From the NCBI RefSeq assembly GCF_022605165.1, contig NC_063075.1:2108001-2172000 (forward strand): a stretch of 64,000 nucleotides of DNA, read 5' to 3'. Every line of letters begins with the position of its first letter. Positions within the stretch are counted from its first letter, which is position 1. This document shows, piece by piece, positions 34,549 through 46,993 of this stretch. The notes under the pieces are model-generated. The model did not search any database. It saw nothing but the letters and a program-made list of their open reading frames with translations, and was not told the origin of the DNA. This DNA is from Purpureocillium takamizusanense (Eukaryota > Ascomycota > Sordariomycetes > Hypocreales > Ophiocordycipitaceae). Both the position numbers and the translations under genes were made by a program.

Positions 34549-36206
34549 ATGCCGCCAAAAGCAAGAGCCACGGCTTCAAAGGCCGCTTCGTCCAAAAAAT
34601 CGACCACTGCGAAGCCCGTCAACCCTCAGACGAAGGCCCCTGCGGCCAAGCCGCTTACCAACGGAAGCACATCGTCGAGAAAGCGCAAGGCAGAGGATGA
34701 TGCCTCGCCGCAGCCCGAGCTCGCCGCAGCCGCCGCACCCCTGCCGAAAAAGACAAAGACCGAGGCATCGGCTGTGAAGCCCAAGGCAAAAAAACTTTTT
34801 CCTGAAATCGGAAAGAAGATTAATGATGCGCCAACTCGAGTTCTCGACATATACGTTTTTGGAGAAGGGAGCTCTGGTGAGCTCGGCCTGGGCAGCAAGC
34901 GCGTAAACAGCAAAAAGCCCATCGACGTCAAGCGTCCACGACTGAACGACAACCTGTCTTCCGAGTCCGTCGGCGTCGTGCAAATCTCCTCTGGCGGAAT
35001 GCACGCCGCCGCTCTCACTCGCGACAACAAAATCCTGACCTGGGGCGTCAACGACCAGGGTGCTTTAGGACGAGACACCGCCTGGGAGGGCGGCCTTCGC
35101 GACATGGAAAAGGAGGAAGACTCTGATGATGAAGATGAAGATGATACAGGAATCAACCCGAACGAGAGCACGCCGACCGCCGTCTCCAACGAGCATTTTG
35201 CGCCGGGCACCAAGTTCGTACAGGTTGTTGCGAGTGACAGCGCCACATTTGTTCTGACAGAGGACGGGCGTGTTTACGGCTGGGGAACTTTCCGATCGAG
35301 CGATGGTATTCTCGGTTTCACCGAGAAAATTTCGGTGCAGCAGACGCCCATGCTATTGCCGGCTCTGAAGAACATCAAGGCTCTCTCGGCTGGCTCAAAC
35401 CACGTCCTGGCCCTCGATCACAAGGGCAACGTTGTCGCCTGGGGCTGTGGCCAGCAGAATCAACTTGGCCGACGTATCATTGAGCGCAACAAGCTGTCTT
35501 CCTTGGTCCCTCAGGGCATCGGCCTGCCCCGTGGCAAAACAGTCAAGATTGCCTGTGGTGCCTACCATAGCTTCGCCCTTGACAACAACGGCCACGTCTG
35601 GGGTTGGGGTCTCAACAACTTTGGCGAGCTCGGACTGCAGGCCAACGCCGGAGAAGACGATGCGGTTGTCTTGAAGCCTGCCAAAATTTCATACCTCGCG
35701 GACTACAACATTGTCGACATTGATGGCGGCGTCCACCATTCGCTCGCATGCTCAGACAAGGGCGAGCTACTGACTTGGGGTCGTGTTGATGGATATCAAG
35801 TTGGCTTCGAGTTTGATAAGCTCACAAAGGACGACGTTATCTACGACGAGCGAGACAGTCCTCGTATCTTGGTCAAGCCGGCTGTTGTTCCAGGTGGGTA
35901 CCAATTCCTTGCAACACATAAAATTCCAGGCTGACTCCCTTAGACGTTGCCAACGTTACATCTGTCGCTGCTGGCTCAGACAATAGCTTTGCGGTCACCG
36001 GAGACGGCAAGGTCTATTCTTGGGGCTTCTCCGCCAACTACCAGACCGGTCAGGGCGTAATCGATGACATCAAAACGCCCACCCTGGTTGACAATACAGC
36101 TATTCGCGGCAAGAAGATTATCGGCGCTCACCCTGGTGGACAGTTTTCCATCCTTGCGGGCGTCGCTGGTACCGCTCAGAAAGTCAATGGCGTCAATGGC
36201 GCGTAA
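34549..36206 (+). CDS. RCC1-family Ran guanine-nucleotide exchange factor (Pim1/Srm1 type)
   Basis: Two exons (intron 35894-35943, 50 bp) give 535 aa. The N-terminus is Lys/Ala-rich with probable nuclear signals (SRKRKAEDD, PLPKKTKTE). It is followed by a seven-bladed RCC1 propeller, seen as VFGEGSSGELGLG, TWGVNDQGALGRDT, GRVYGWGTFRSS, VVAWGCGQQNQLGRR, VWGWGLNNFGELGL, LLTWGRVDGYQVG and VYSWGFSANYQTGQG. An acidic insert (EEDSDDEDEDD) sits in the second blade region, as in other fungal homologues. The protein loads GTP on Ran at chromatin and so drives nuclear transport and spindle assembly. It is a single-copy housekeeping gene in fungi. Confidence 0.95.
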
Positions 36207-36828
36207 AACAACAAATACTCAGCAAGCCTCCGCCCTTGTCTTCATGGGGTGGTGTGGTCGTGCGACCAGGAAAGACGAGACTGTAACGTCGGCTTGGACT
36301 TGGCGGCAAGTTGACCGCCATGGTGGCCTAACGTGAGGGACCAGGACGTCTCTTGTAATATTTATCCCAGGGATGGCCATGTGACAAGGGGTACAATCAC
36401 GGGTCACGACGAAAGACTGAAACCGAAACGATGCATGCACGGATGGATGGGGGGGGGACTTCACGGTGCAACGGCGCATTTCGAGATTGTATTAGCTAGA
36501 TGTCTCGTTGAATAATCGTGATATTCTCTTCTTTTCCCATGCTAGAGGCATTTTCCAGCTCACCCTGCCCTTGAACCAAGTGCCATATCTCTCATTGTGA
36601 TCCGACGTAGCTCGTACGTAGTCATGCCTCGAGAGCGGTAATGTACAAGTTTCGTCATCAGCACGCACGCCAGGGAGTCCGATTTCTGCGGACGCCTCTT
36701 ACACTTTTTGCTTTGGTTCCGCCCCACCCAGCCTATATTTTGCACTGACCGAGCGACGCCAGCAATGCCGATTGTGCGTCCAAACTCGCCCTCCGTCATG
36801 TGTATATTCACCTCACGTCTATGGCGCC
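36207..36828. other. Convergent 3' intergenic region (RCC1 / Yip1)
   Basis: 622 bp between two stop codons. It holds the two 3' UTRs and no recognised gene. Confidence 0.5.
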
Positions 36829-37913
36829 TCAACCGTTGACCTTGGCCGCCGCCACCTTGGCGAGCGACCCGCTCCCCCTGCTGCTGAAGATACCCATGAT
36901 GCCGAAGCCGACGTAGAAGAGGGCCAGCGGGTAGGCGACCAGGCCGCGCATGCCCTTCATGCGGCCGACGGCACAGAACATGCCACTGGCGCTGTAGGTG
37001 CACCACATGATGGCGGCGGTGGTGAGGACGATGCCCAGCGGGGTGTCCATGGGCATGACGATGCCGAAGAGGCTCGTGGCGACCAGGGGCAGGAGGCAGT
37101 AGCCGAGGACGGACGCGGAGCGCGGGAAGGTCAGGGTCGCGGAGAAGTGGCCGCCGGGCTGGTGTTGCGGGCTGTCGTGGTGGGCCTGCGACGAGGGGTC
37201 GTTGTACTGCGGGTGGAAGGACTGCGCGGACCCGGGGTGCGGGTCGGAGGGCGACATGAGGGAGAGGATCATGTGTAGGGACGTGGAGCCGAGGAGGGCG
37301 AGGCCGTAGATGTAGCCGAAGTGCACCTTGCCGGAGAATAGGAGGAAGGTACCGAATAGGAGGAAGAAGAGGATCGGGCCGGCAAGGTCAGAGTCATCCA
37401 TGAGGTGCTGATCGATGTGTTTGAAAGGGTTTAAGACGGCGAGAGTCTGTACAGGTGAGGTTAGTCAGTCAGTCAGTCGTCCGAATGTACATCTCCCTCC
37501 TGTCATCCTCCCAAAGGACACAGACGAACCTTCATCTGAATATGCCCAAAGTTGACGCCCAGCTCCTCGAGCAGCGGCGGCTCCGTGTCGTACCCTTCTG
37601 TCGAGAAGGCCGCGAGCCACCCAGTGCGGAGGCCACCTTGCTCGCCCATGCGACCGCTCACGCCCGCGCCCGCGCCGCCCGCTCCGCCGAAGCCCGGCGC
37701 GGAGGTGAAACCGCCGACGCCAGCACCGCCGCCACCCGCGTACCCGCTGTACGACGCCTGCTGGGGCGTCGCGGCGCCGGACACGGCCGGGGAGTAAGAC
37801 GACGGGTAGAACTGCAGGTTCTGGGCGGCAGCAGCAGGCCCGGCGCCGCTGGCCCCCGCGCCGCCGCCGCCGGGGTAGGCGTTGTTGGGTTGGCCGCCGT
37901 AGTAGCTGGACAT
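36829..37913 (-). CDS. yip1: Yip1-family Golgi/ER membrane protein (Rab-interacting)
   Basis: Two exons (intron 37447-37529) give 333 aa. I took the start MSSYYGGQPNNAYPG at 37913 because the family opens this way. The N-terminal 110 residues are Gly/Ala/Pro/Tyr-rich and disordered. The conserved Yip1 block follows: PPLLEELGVNFGHIQMK joined across the intron to TLAVLNPFKHIDQHLMDD, then DLAGPILFFLLFGTFLL and about five membrane helices (GYIYGLALLGS, GIVMPMDTPLGIVL). A His/Gln/Ser-rich insert lies between helices 2 and 3. Yip1 binds Ypt1/Ypt31-type Rabs and is needed for COPII vesicle formation. The 5' leader is ACC/CAC-rich. Confidence 0.93.
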
Positions 37914-40468
37914 GGTGGTGGCAGCCGAGGCCTCGACGTCTGCGACGTCTTGGTGGTCGTGGTGATGGTGGTGGTAGTTGTAGTGGCGGTAGCAGTAGGG
38001 TTTTCGGGACCGGCGAGTGTGTGAGGCGCGCAGTCGCGGATGATGTTCGAGGTCGTGGTCGTGGTCGTGCGCCGGCGGTTGGCGGAGGCGGTGGCTCGTC
38101 GTCGTCGTGAGGAGGCCGTTTGGCGACGTTGAAGAGCTGCGGTCCGTCGTCGGTGGAGGACAGACCAATAGCTTGTAGGAGCTTGTGGCCAATCTGGCCG
38201 CCGGGCGAGGGAGGTGCTGCTGGGGTTGGAGGTTGTGGCGGTGCAAGGGCAGAAGAAATGTGGCGGATGGCTCGAGCAGTGGCGCATTACTGTTCCTCGT
38301 GCCCGTCGTCGACCAGGCGTGGGTGCTGCTGCTGCAGGTGCCTTCGATCTTGTTGCTCGAGCACGATGAGAAGTAGTAATCTGGATTCATTTCGACTACA
38401 AGGAGCTTTCTTTGATTTTTTGATGATATTTTTTTTTGCAGGAAAATCCTCAAGGGGATAAAGTAAGTCTGAGTTTTCGAACCATTACGACGATGCGTCG
38501 ATTTCTCAATTATGCTACGGAAGACGCTGCTCGCTCGCCCACGGCGGCTGCATCACAATACACAAGTGTAGTGTGTCGCCAGTGGGCATCGTGACGAACG
38601 CTGGAATAGAGCGTTTGCTCGCACGCACGCACGCGAATCGCTGCTGGCCGCGACGGAGGTGTCTCCGTGCAAGCAAGCCCGCCGTTGGAGACGTGGAGTG
38701 CACCACCGCACCACCCACTCACTACTGCAAACACCAACCACCACCACCACTGCCGTGTCTTTGGTAGATCATTGCAAGACTGGGGGCGCATCTGCAGCAT
38801 CACCAACCTCTTCAGCATGCATGCAGCTCACGCGGCCCAAGCGTGCGCCACGCACTCCAATATACTAATGTACGTCTGCATGTACAGAATCTGACCAGGT
38901 GCCGCGCGGCCATCGAAATGCCGTTGTCGGTGGTGGCGGAAGGCTGGCTTGCGATCGCTGCCGGTGGCCGCGACGCACCGAAGCACCGAGGTGCCAAGTG
39001 CAACGTCGCACAGAAGTAGCTGAGCCACTGCAAGTCGGAGAAAAACTCTATCGGGCAAGGGACCAAAAATAGATGGGAGAAGGCAGACCACCACCGGGCC
39101 GGCACCTGATGGGTTGTGCCGGTGAACGCCTCCAAGGCCGCCCCAGATGACAGTGCCCCGCGCGGCGAAGAAAGTCGCGGCAAGCCACCGACTCAGTGCC
39201 GGCCCCCAGCCACATGCCAAGAACCTGGAAGCTTCAGTGTCTCGCGGCTTGGCTGCCTCTGGAGACTCTGGCGGCTGGCTGGGCGGCAGGCGGCTGGTGT
39301 GCCTCAAAACCTGCTGGGAGAGTGCTGGTCGGCGGGATGACGTTGCCACGGCGTGCGAGCGGCCCGGCCACAGCGCACCTGAAAGAAACAGCTGGGATCA
39401 GGGTCATTGGCGGTGCGTCGAGCCTCGCGGCCCGCTGTTGAGACGCCACCTGCACCTTCAACGAAGGACAGCGGCGCTGGTCTCCCTCTGGCCGCCACGA
39501 CCAGTGTACTCTGCTGTCGCGCTCTCCAGATCAGCGACCCGTGAGCAACGTACGAAGCAGCTAGCCAGTAAATCAGGTATTCTTGCTGATGTCCTCGTAC
39601 TCGGCTGCAGAAGTGATTCACAACGAGTGTTTGATACGAGCGATCTACCGCATCACAGCCATCATCAACAAAGCAACAAAATTCTCGGTTGCTGACGGCT
39701 TCATCCATCGACCCCAAGACTGACCGAAGACGAGAGGCGGCCAGCCCGTCGTCAATCCGGGCCATCCTGCTCGTTCTATTCTTGTCACGGCCGCCGCCGG
39801 CGCCGCGGTGCACAGCTCAGTGCATGGCCTCCGCCGCGGGATTGCGTGTAACTCGGATGCCCTTCGTACACGCACTGGCCGTAATGTGCACCGTTACTTT
39901 GGACGAAGAAAGCACCAGGCAGGCGGCGCGGCCCAGCCGCTGTACAACAGCAACTCTCTACGAGAAGGGGAAGCGCCGTGCAGCTGACGCCAGCGCCCGC
40001 GGCGATAGCGGCATCACAGCCCCCGGTGGCGAAGGCCCAGAAACTGCCGCTTTGGGGCGGCCCGCCCCAAGCACACAAGGTGGTGGGAAGGTGACGTGTG
40101 TTTGGTGGTGGTTGCATCAGCCCGGCAAAAGAGGTCAGGGTTCATGGTAGCGGGGCTTTTTTTTGCCCCCTCTGAGGCGGCGGCGGGACGCGCATCGCCT
40201 TTTTGCAGATCGAGGTACCCGGCAGTTACGGCATCTTGTCAACTTGTATAAAGAGAGCATGCCGTTGGGCCGTTTGAATCCAACTCGACTCGTTCCATCT
40301 CGTGCACATATAGTAGACTTCTGGCCACCGTCAATCCAGTCTTTCGTTTACCAACGTCGAGTCACGTACGCTCTCGTTCGAAGCACTTGTGTACACGAAG
40401 ACTACAAGCTGCCTCTCCCACTTACACACATCACCACCGCTAAAAGACTTCCGACAACCACCTTCACC
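37914..40468. other. Long divergent intergenic region (yip1 / GPI protein)
   Basis: About 2.6 kb. The first 250 bp are CCACCA-rich on the minus strand, probably yip1 5' UTR. The rest contains scattered short open frames without motifs. The TATA box of the GPI protein gene is at the right end. Confidence 0.45.
40247..40253 (+). promoter_or_regulatory. TATA box of the GPI-anchored protein gene
   Basis: TATAAAG, about 220 bp upstream of the ATG at 40469. Confidence 0.6.
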
Positions 40469-40930
40469 ATGCGCGCCGCCACCATCCTGTCCGCCATCGC
40501 CCTGGCCACGCCCGCGCTCGCGCAAAACAGCTTCTCCGTCACCGAGGCCAACACGCACACAAACCCCATCGTCGTCAGCGAGGTGCCCTCGACGACCGTC
40601 ACCGTCACTTCGGCCTCGTCTGCATCCACATCTGATGCCTCATCGTCAGCGCCGTCGTGGTCGTCGTCATGGAGCCTGCCCGCCGGCAACTCGACCAGCA
40701 CGACCATCTTCCCCACGGGCACCGCCCCGACCTCCGCCTCGGGCGTGCCCACCAGGTCCGCCAACGGGACGACCCTCAGCACCGGCAGCCGCACTGGCCT
40801 GCCCCCGCAGCCCACCACGGCCATCACCTCGGCGCCGCCCGTGCCCACGGCCGCGGGCGCCGCGCTGGGCGTGCAGAGCGTCTTCTTGGGCCTGGGAGCC
40901 GTCGTCGCCCTGGCAGCTGTTCAGCTGTAA
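40469..40930 (+). CDS. GPI-anchored Ser/Thr-rich cell-surface protein
   Basis: Single exon, 153 aa. The frame is open further upstream, but the ATG at 40469 gives a textbook signal peptide (MRAATILSAIALATPALA, then QNS). The body is dominated by Ser, Thr, Ala and Pro (TVTVTSASSASTSDASSS, several NST/NGT sequons), consistent with heavy O-glycosylation and some N-glycosylation. The hydrophobic end (VFLGLGAVVALAAVQL) without charged residues after it fits a GPI attachment signal. There is no CFEM or enzyme domain. It is probably a wall or membrane-anchored structural protein, and a strong TATA promoter suggests high or regulated expression. Confidence 0.83.
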   Translation: MRAATILSAIALATPALAQNSFSVTEANTHTNPIVVSEVPSTTVTVTSASSASTSDASSSAPSWSSSWSLPAGNSTSTTIFPTGTAPTSASGVPTRSANGTTLSTGSRTGLPPQPTTAITSAPPVPTAAGAALGVQSVFLGLGAVVALAAVQL

Positions 40931-41321
40931 ATGGCGGAACGAATAGGTGAAGGGAAGTCACGAAAGAGCATTCATTACATTTTAGCTTTATACGGCGCAT
41001 GCGGGGAATGAGCAAAGCTCCAGGCACAGAATGCGTGTTTTCACATCGAGGCAAGGTTGCCTCGTGGTTATATGGCTTGGAGTGATACTTTATCGGGGTC
41101 AAGTTTGAACCCTTAATACGGTATCCAGCGCCCGCGATGGGCATCTTAACGTAATAGACAAATAATGCATCCAATTCACTCAGTACCGGTAGTTCTTACT
41201 TGGACCCTCACACCGAGTTGTCATCCATTGAAGTGATTTTTGCACCATGGCTCCTGGCTTTGCCCCGACTCCGATAGCATTCCGCATTGGGCATATACGT
41301 ACTCTATAGACGGCGTGTTGT
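40931..41321. other. Convergent 3' intergenic region
   Basis: 391 bp between stop codons, AT-richer than the flanks; nothing recognised. Confidence 0.5.
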
Positions 41322-41817
41322 TCACTTCTTCTCGCGTGGAGGATTCATCGCGGCCCAAGCCGACCGGCACGCCGCCTGAAACCGGTCAAAGTCGCGCGCC
41401 AGGTCTGGGAACGGCTCGACAATTGACAGAGCGTGCTCCCGCAGCTCCTGAGCCTTGGCGAGACGCTCTTCCAACGACATGCCAGTCGTGTCCGGTGCTT
41501 GCTCGCCGCCGGCGCCACCACCGCCTGCCTTGATCCACAGCTCTGATATCTGGTTGATGGTGCTCTGCAGGTCGTCCCAGTCGCAGCTGCGGAGCGTGTG
41601 CTGTGTGACATGGGGGAGCCAGTCGCCCCGGTCAGTCGCTGCCGTCGATAGAAGAGGGTCGGATGGGGTGGTGGTCAAGCTGCCGAAAACATACCTTGGC
41701 TCGATCGCCGTAGCGGACCAAGAAGAACATGGAGTCGTCCGCGTAGCCTGGCACGCTGAGCATGGCCTCGTTGAACTCGGCGGCGCGCTTGCTCCCGCTC
41801 TCGGCCTCCTGACTCAT
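41322..41817 (-). CDS. Small hypothetical protein, helical
   Basis: Two exons (intron 41601-41694, donor GTATGT) give 133 aa starting MSQEAESGSKRAAEFNEAM. I do not recognise the family. It is hydrophilic, lacks a signal peptide or membrane segment, and looks mostly helical (MSLEERLAKAQELREHAL, DLARDFDRFQAACRSAW) with a Gly/Ala-rich loop in the middle. YADDSMFFLVRYGDRAK is joined to HTLRSCDWDDLQSTI in phase 0. The even composition and clean splice make a real gene likely, but function is open. Confidence 0.62.
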
Positions 41818-42505
41818 GGTGGGCGAGGGGTCACGCCCGCGCGGCAGTGCGCTGTGCAATGTGGGAACCTGTCGAGTGTATCTTTCGGGAGCGGGGAGCG
41901 GTGATTGAATGCGCTGGCCAAGGCAGAGTTGGATGTCGTGGCTGGTAAGATCGTGAAGGAAGATGGATGGGAGGCTCAAGGCGATCTGGCGGGGCAGCTG
42001 TTGAATTCCGATGTGACCTACAAAATAGGCGTGCCCCAGTAGTTGGTATTTGAGCGCTGTGAAGCTCAGCTGCCCGACCTTATTAGCACCGAAGGTAGTG
42101 GTCGCCAGGTAGAACGGCACTGTCACTGGTCCCGCCTGGCATTCCAGCTTGCTCAACAGCCGGGCGTAGGGCTGCGCCACGTGGGAATGCCCGCTCAAGG
42201 CAACCAGATTTCTTCAGCGATTTCTGGGACCACGTCGCGGTCACAGCGTCGGCACTCGCAAGCCATCATGCCTTGTTGATCGTCCATCATTCGCTCGGTA
42301 ATCATTCATGTGCATCGTAACGGTAGCTAAATACTTGGCTGCACGGGGGGCCGGCCAGTCGGAGACTGGTCTCTACAACGCTCCCCAATGCAATGCTTCT
42401 TCCTCCGATCCCATTCCTATCCAAAAAGCCGGCACGCTTGCTTCTGCAAGAACCCTTTCTGACTTTGCGAGCGCGCGTGCACGAGCAACACCGCGGGGAG
42501 CCCTG
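41818..42505. other. Intergenic region, no supportable gene
   Basis: 688 bp between two minus-strand genes; holds the promoter side of the small hypothetical gene and the 3' UTR of the methyltransferase. Confidence 0.45.
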
Positions 42506-43803
42506 CTACGGAGTCGCGGTCGTACGCTTGCGCCCAGTTATGAAGCGGTAGCTTGTAATTAGCCGTAGGTCGCGGCTCCTAAACTCGCGCTTGACGCCTT
42601 CCATCAGGACCATGGCCTGGTCCGACGAGTAGTTGAGCACGCGCGTGAAGAGCGCCGGCGTGTGCGAGTCGACCGACATCTGCATGTGGATGAGCTCGAA
42701 GCGGCCGAGCTCCTTGAGCGCGGGGTCCTTGGCCCACGGGCCGATGGGTATCTGCGCAATCAGCCATGAGAGCATCCCAAGGTGGTGGCTGGCTGAATGT
42801 TTGAAGCCTGAGAACCGTCAACATACCCTGTGCACCACCTCGCGGACGTCCTCGAAGCCGGCGTCCTTCATCCACTGCTTGTGGTATCGCGCCACGTTGA
42901 TTTGCTTCCCGTACATCTTGCTGGCGGCATCCAGCTTGTTCACCCACTCCATTGTCCACGGGGCGCGGTCGCAGCTGTCGTCGTCGCTGAAAATCCACGC
43001 GTCGTACTCTTGCATCTCCATGACCCCCCCCGGCTTGAGGTGGCGGAGCGCCTGCCTGTAAAAACGGTCCCAGTCCGCCGACGTGCCGCTCAACGCGCGA
43101 CCGTGGATGTAGTCAAACTTTTCCTCGTCGCGGTAGGTCCACTCGTCCTCGTAGTCGTCGACGTGGAAGCGGCAGTTGTTGGGCACCCACTCGGGCTGGA
43201 TGGGCGACAGGTCCACGCCCGCGACGTCGGCTGAGGGGAACTCGTCCGCCATGTCGATGGCCCAGATGCCCGTGCCCGTGCCGAGGTCGAGGACGCGCAG
43301 GGGCGGCTTCGTCGACGGGTCCGGGAGCGCCGCCGTGTAGAGCCGCCCGCCGAGCAGCAGACGCCAGATGTGATGCTGCAGGTCGAGGCGCTCCTGTTCC
43401 TGGTCGTCGTTGGGGAGCACGTACTGCCCCTCGCGATAGGCATGGTAGCGACGGCCGTTCTCGTACTGGTAATCGTAGATGGACGATGTGACGGAGCCCG
43501 TGTACGCGGAACCGCCGTCCGATCCATAGGCCGAGTCGCCGTCGCCATTGCCGTCGCCGTCGTCGAAAGCCTCGGTCTACATGCAGCGCGCCCGAGTCAG
43601 CTCCTGTCAGCTAGCTCCCCTTGGTGCCGCCGCCCGCGGGCCGGTCTGAGGGAGCTGGAGCTGGAGACACTCACGTCAACCTGCAGTGGCGCCGGTCGCT
43701 CGGCGTCGGCAACAGCTGCAGGGTTCAGCAGGTGGTCAATTGGGCCTGCGCCTTCGTTGCTTTTGTTGGCAGCCCCCAAGGGGTCCCCGCCGCGTTGGTC
43801 CAT
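42506..43803 (-). CDS. LaeA-like SAM-dependent methyltransferase
   Basis: Three exons (introns 43577-43674 and 42752-42826) give 374 aa. The N-terminus is disordered and acidic (DDGDGNGDGDSAYGSD). The conserved opening of this fungal family follows: YENGRRYHAYREGQYVLPND, DLQHHIWRLLLGGRLY. Motif I of the SAM fold, VLDLGTGTGIWAIDMA, is at residues 138-153, then VAGVDLSPIQPEWVPNNC, FDYIHGRALSG, and LKPGGVMEMQEYD. The large family includes the secondary-metabolism regulator LaeA and many paralogues of unknown target; I cannot say this is the LaeA orthologue, and many such paralogues exist per genome. No biosynthetic cluster adjoins it. Confidence 0.9.
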
Positions 43804-45836
43804 GTCGTTGCTTATCAGGGTCCCGGGCGCAGCTTGCGCGAGCGCCTCATCGAACGAGGGGCTATTCTGCGCTCTCGACGGTCCGCAGGCAGGACTCGGT
43901 GAGCGAGTTGAACTACTAGACCTAGGCGAACGGAAGGCACAGTAGACGATGACCTGGCCCTGTCCTTAAGTGTATTACGGCGGCCTTCAGTGACTAATCA
44001 CCGTTGACGATTCCAGGGGCCAGTGCGAATCTCCATGACGGGAAGGCCCCGTCGTGGCATTCTGCATCGATTGACTTTGTCCCTTCCCCGCCTGTTCGAT
44101 TGTTTGCCCAATAATAGGCTTGACAGCTGTCTGACACTGGGAGTGCCCGCCGACACCCTCGGCCTCGGGCTTTTCCTCTAAGCAGCAAAGACCTACGCAG
44201 TATTCCACAGACCAAACCATCTCCGACGCTACGAATGTATGCTCTTGGTACAGTCCTCGCTGGGCCCGCTATGGAGTATGGACGGTATTGGTGGGGCCGG
44301 AGTTTGTCTCAACCGACGCCTCGTGCCACGGACAGGGGTCTCCATATCCTCGCTTACGACGGCTGGTCATTCGCATCGGAGTCGTCGGATTGCGTTCCCG
44401 TGGCCACCAGGGTGGCTCAAAGACCGACAGTGGCATTGTGCTCCCACGCAAGTCAGTGCGCTCTCCAGCTCTGGCTCCTTGTTCTGCGATACTATGAGGT
44501 CATCTTGGAATATGGCGGAGCCGGCAGACCGAGTGTTTGAGCTTAGCCATCGAACTCGTCGAAGAAGGGTGCCACGAGGGGCGCGAATAAATGGTCGACT
44601 CGTGGCAGCAACGATGCATTGTTGGCATTCCTCCGAGGGCTTGGTCGAGGAGCTAGGTTCTCAGTGCGTCTAGGACGCACTTCGCAGTCACGAACATCCC
44701 AACAGGCCTGGTCACCGGCCACGTGGGCCAAGCCGAGCGGGTCATTCCAATATCATGGTGGGCACCGGGCAGGGCTGTCAACTGCATGGAACGGGTCCAC
44801 GAACAAGATCAAGCCGACGTCGCGTACTTGAGAACAGTGTTGGATGCCTGACACATTTCTCAGCCACGATGGCTTCACGGGCGTCTTGGCTCCAACATGA
44901 GCATTGGGATATGGATCGTGCGAAAGAGGGGCTTGTGCTTCTTTATGAGCGGGATTTACTGGGGAATCTCGGACTTTCGACACACCATGCAGGGGGCAGT
45001 CCCCATCCGCAATGCAGGGTTGGCCACTTCGGGACGATACCTGGCATGAAGTGCAGTTGCGACGGTGGACTACCTAGGCATTGATTGCATCAACTCACCC
45101 CAGCTTTCGCCGTGTTGAATACAAGGAAAGTAGCTTCACTTGTTTCCCAATCCAACCCGCATATTGACAAGCGTGTTGTCCTGCAGGAGCGGTGTGGCCT
45201 GTCCCCTTCGTCACTGGCCCCCTTTGCCTACCAATCTCGTGTCGATGCGCAGCGTGTGTGCGAATTAGGCTGTACGAATACACAAACGTAGTAACTGCAG
45301 AGGGCAGCAGCAGACGCATCGAAAAAGGCTTGTACGAAGGCATGAGCTTCATACTCATTCCTCTGCACGAGCAGTGGCACTGGCATCGAATGCACATCCC
45401 CCTCGTCGGCCACGGTTCGGGTATCCGCCGTGGCTCATCGTTAGGGTAGCGTGAACATGATTCGAAAGTTCGGACAGCCAGCTCCGTCTCTAGTCTCCAC
45501 ATGCAACCGTTTGATCTTGTCGACGATGGTGGGCCGGAGGAGGGCGCCAAAGGTCACCAGGTGGAGTATATCCGTAGCCCCGGTCGCTCTGGTTTCCTCA
45601 TAACTTCCACGGGAATAAAGCGACTGGGTGTGTCTAACAGACGCCAAGGACGCGCAAACGTGGTCCAATGCGCCTTTGTAATCGAACCTAATAAACATCG
45701 CTCTGTTGCGGCGCCTCAGAGGTTCTCGGCGGCCCCCCTACGTGGGGCCTTGGACATTCAAGGTTCGCCGTCGTAAGAATCCCCTCCCGAGTCGTCTCCG
45801 TAGCTGTAAAACCCATCATCAGCCCATACAACCAGA
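43804..45836. other. Long divergent intergenic region, no supportable gene
   Basis: About 2 kb between the LaeA-like methyltransferase and the NmrA-like gene. Many short open frames occur on both strands without family motifs or consistent splice chains. No repeat structure stands out. Confidence 0.4.
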
Positions 45837-46993
45837 ATGGACGGCCGTGACAAGAAAATTGCGTGTATCGTGGGCGCCACCGGCAACCAAGGAGGCTCCG
45901 TTGCCCGGCGATTTCTCGAAGCCGGCTTCCACGTCAGGGCCCTCACGCGCGACACCAACTCGGCGGCGGCCATCGAGCTCACCGAACAGGGTGCTGAGCT
46001 TGTCTCGGCCGATCTGGGCGATGTCCAGACGCTGAAGTCCGCGTTCTCGGGAGCCAATGTCATCTTCAGCGTCACCAACTACTGGGAGCCCTTCTTCCGT
46101 CCCGACTGCCGCGCTGCCGCCGAACAGCAGGGCGTGTGCTGTCGCGAGTACGCCGGGGACGTCGAGCGCCTGCAGGGCAGAAACATTTCAGATGCCGCCG
46201 CCGCGACAGTTGCGTCGCTCGATCCTAATGGGTTCCTGGTCTCGACCTTGAGCCACGCTGAAAAGTGCAGTGGTGGCAAGTTTAAGGACCTATATCACTT
46301 TGACGCAAAAGCAGACATCTTCCCGACATATGTCGAGGAGACATACCCCGAGCTTGCTGCCAAGATGTCCTGCATCCAAACTGGCTTCTTTTACACGAGC
46401 TTCAACATCTTGCCGAACTCGTACTTTGGTAGAGTGCGTATTTCCCATAGGCTGCCTGCAGGGCTGTCTCCCAGTGTCCCCCAACTCTTCACTGACGGTT
46501 TGAGATGCAGCAAGCCGACGGTAGCGTAGAAATGGCATTCCCAACGTTACCAAACAAGGCCGTGCCGCATTTAGACCCAGTCGGTGACTTGGGCAACTTC
46601 ACCTACGCCGTGTACCAGATGCCCGCGGGCAAAGCCTACATGGCGGCTGGGACGATCGGCACCTGGCCCGAGTTCCTGGAGACATGGAGCAAAGTCTCAG
46701 GGTACCCAGCGAAATACAAGCACATCACTACGGACGAGATGGTAGCCGCGACCCCAGACAGGGATTGCGGAATCGAAGTGGCAGCCATGTTTGCGTACTC
46801 GTCCGACCCGGGATACGACGGCGGCATGGACCTGCTCACGGCCGAAGACATTCGCAAGGTGAGACTCGTTGTCCAGAGGGCACGGTGCTTGAGCTGACGA
46901 CGACAGGCTGGGATTGCGTGTCCGATGACGTCCTGGCAGCAATGGGCAGCCAGACAGGACTGGCAGGCCATCATGGAGCGTTTGGGGCAGTAA
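45837..46993 (+). CDS. NmrA-like NAD(P)-binding family protein
   Basis: Three exons (introns 46434-46510 and 46859-46906) give 343 aa. The Rossmann glycine motif IVGATGNQGGSVARRFL starts at residue 11, in the GxxGxxG form shared by NmrA and atypical short-chain dehydrogenases. Typical following segments are VRALTRDTNS, SADLGDVQTLKSAF, GANVIFSVTNYWEPF, and LSTLSHAEKCSGGK. The family contains the nitrogen regulator NmrA, HSCARG redox sensors and NADPH-dependent reductases; members in accessory loci are often enzymes. The catalytic YxxxK pair of classical SDRs is not evident, so either a sensor or a reductase role is possible. Confidence 0.9.

Noticed and set aside
42506..43803. Naming the methyltransferase laeA
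   Set aside because: The fold and opening motifs are shared by dozens of paralogues per genome; orthology cannot be decided without phylogeny.
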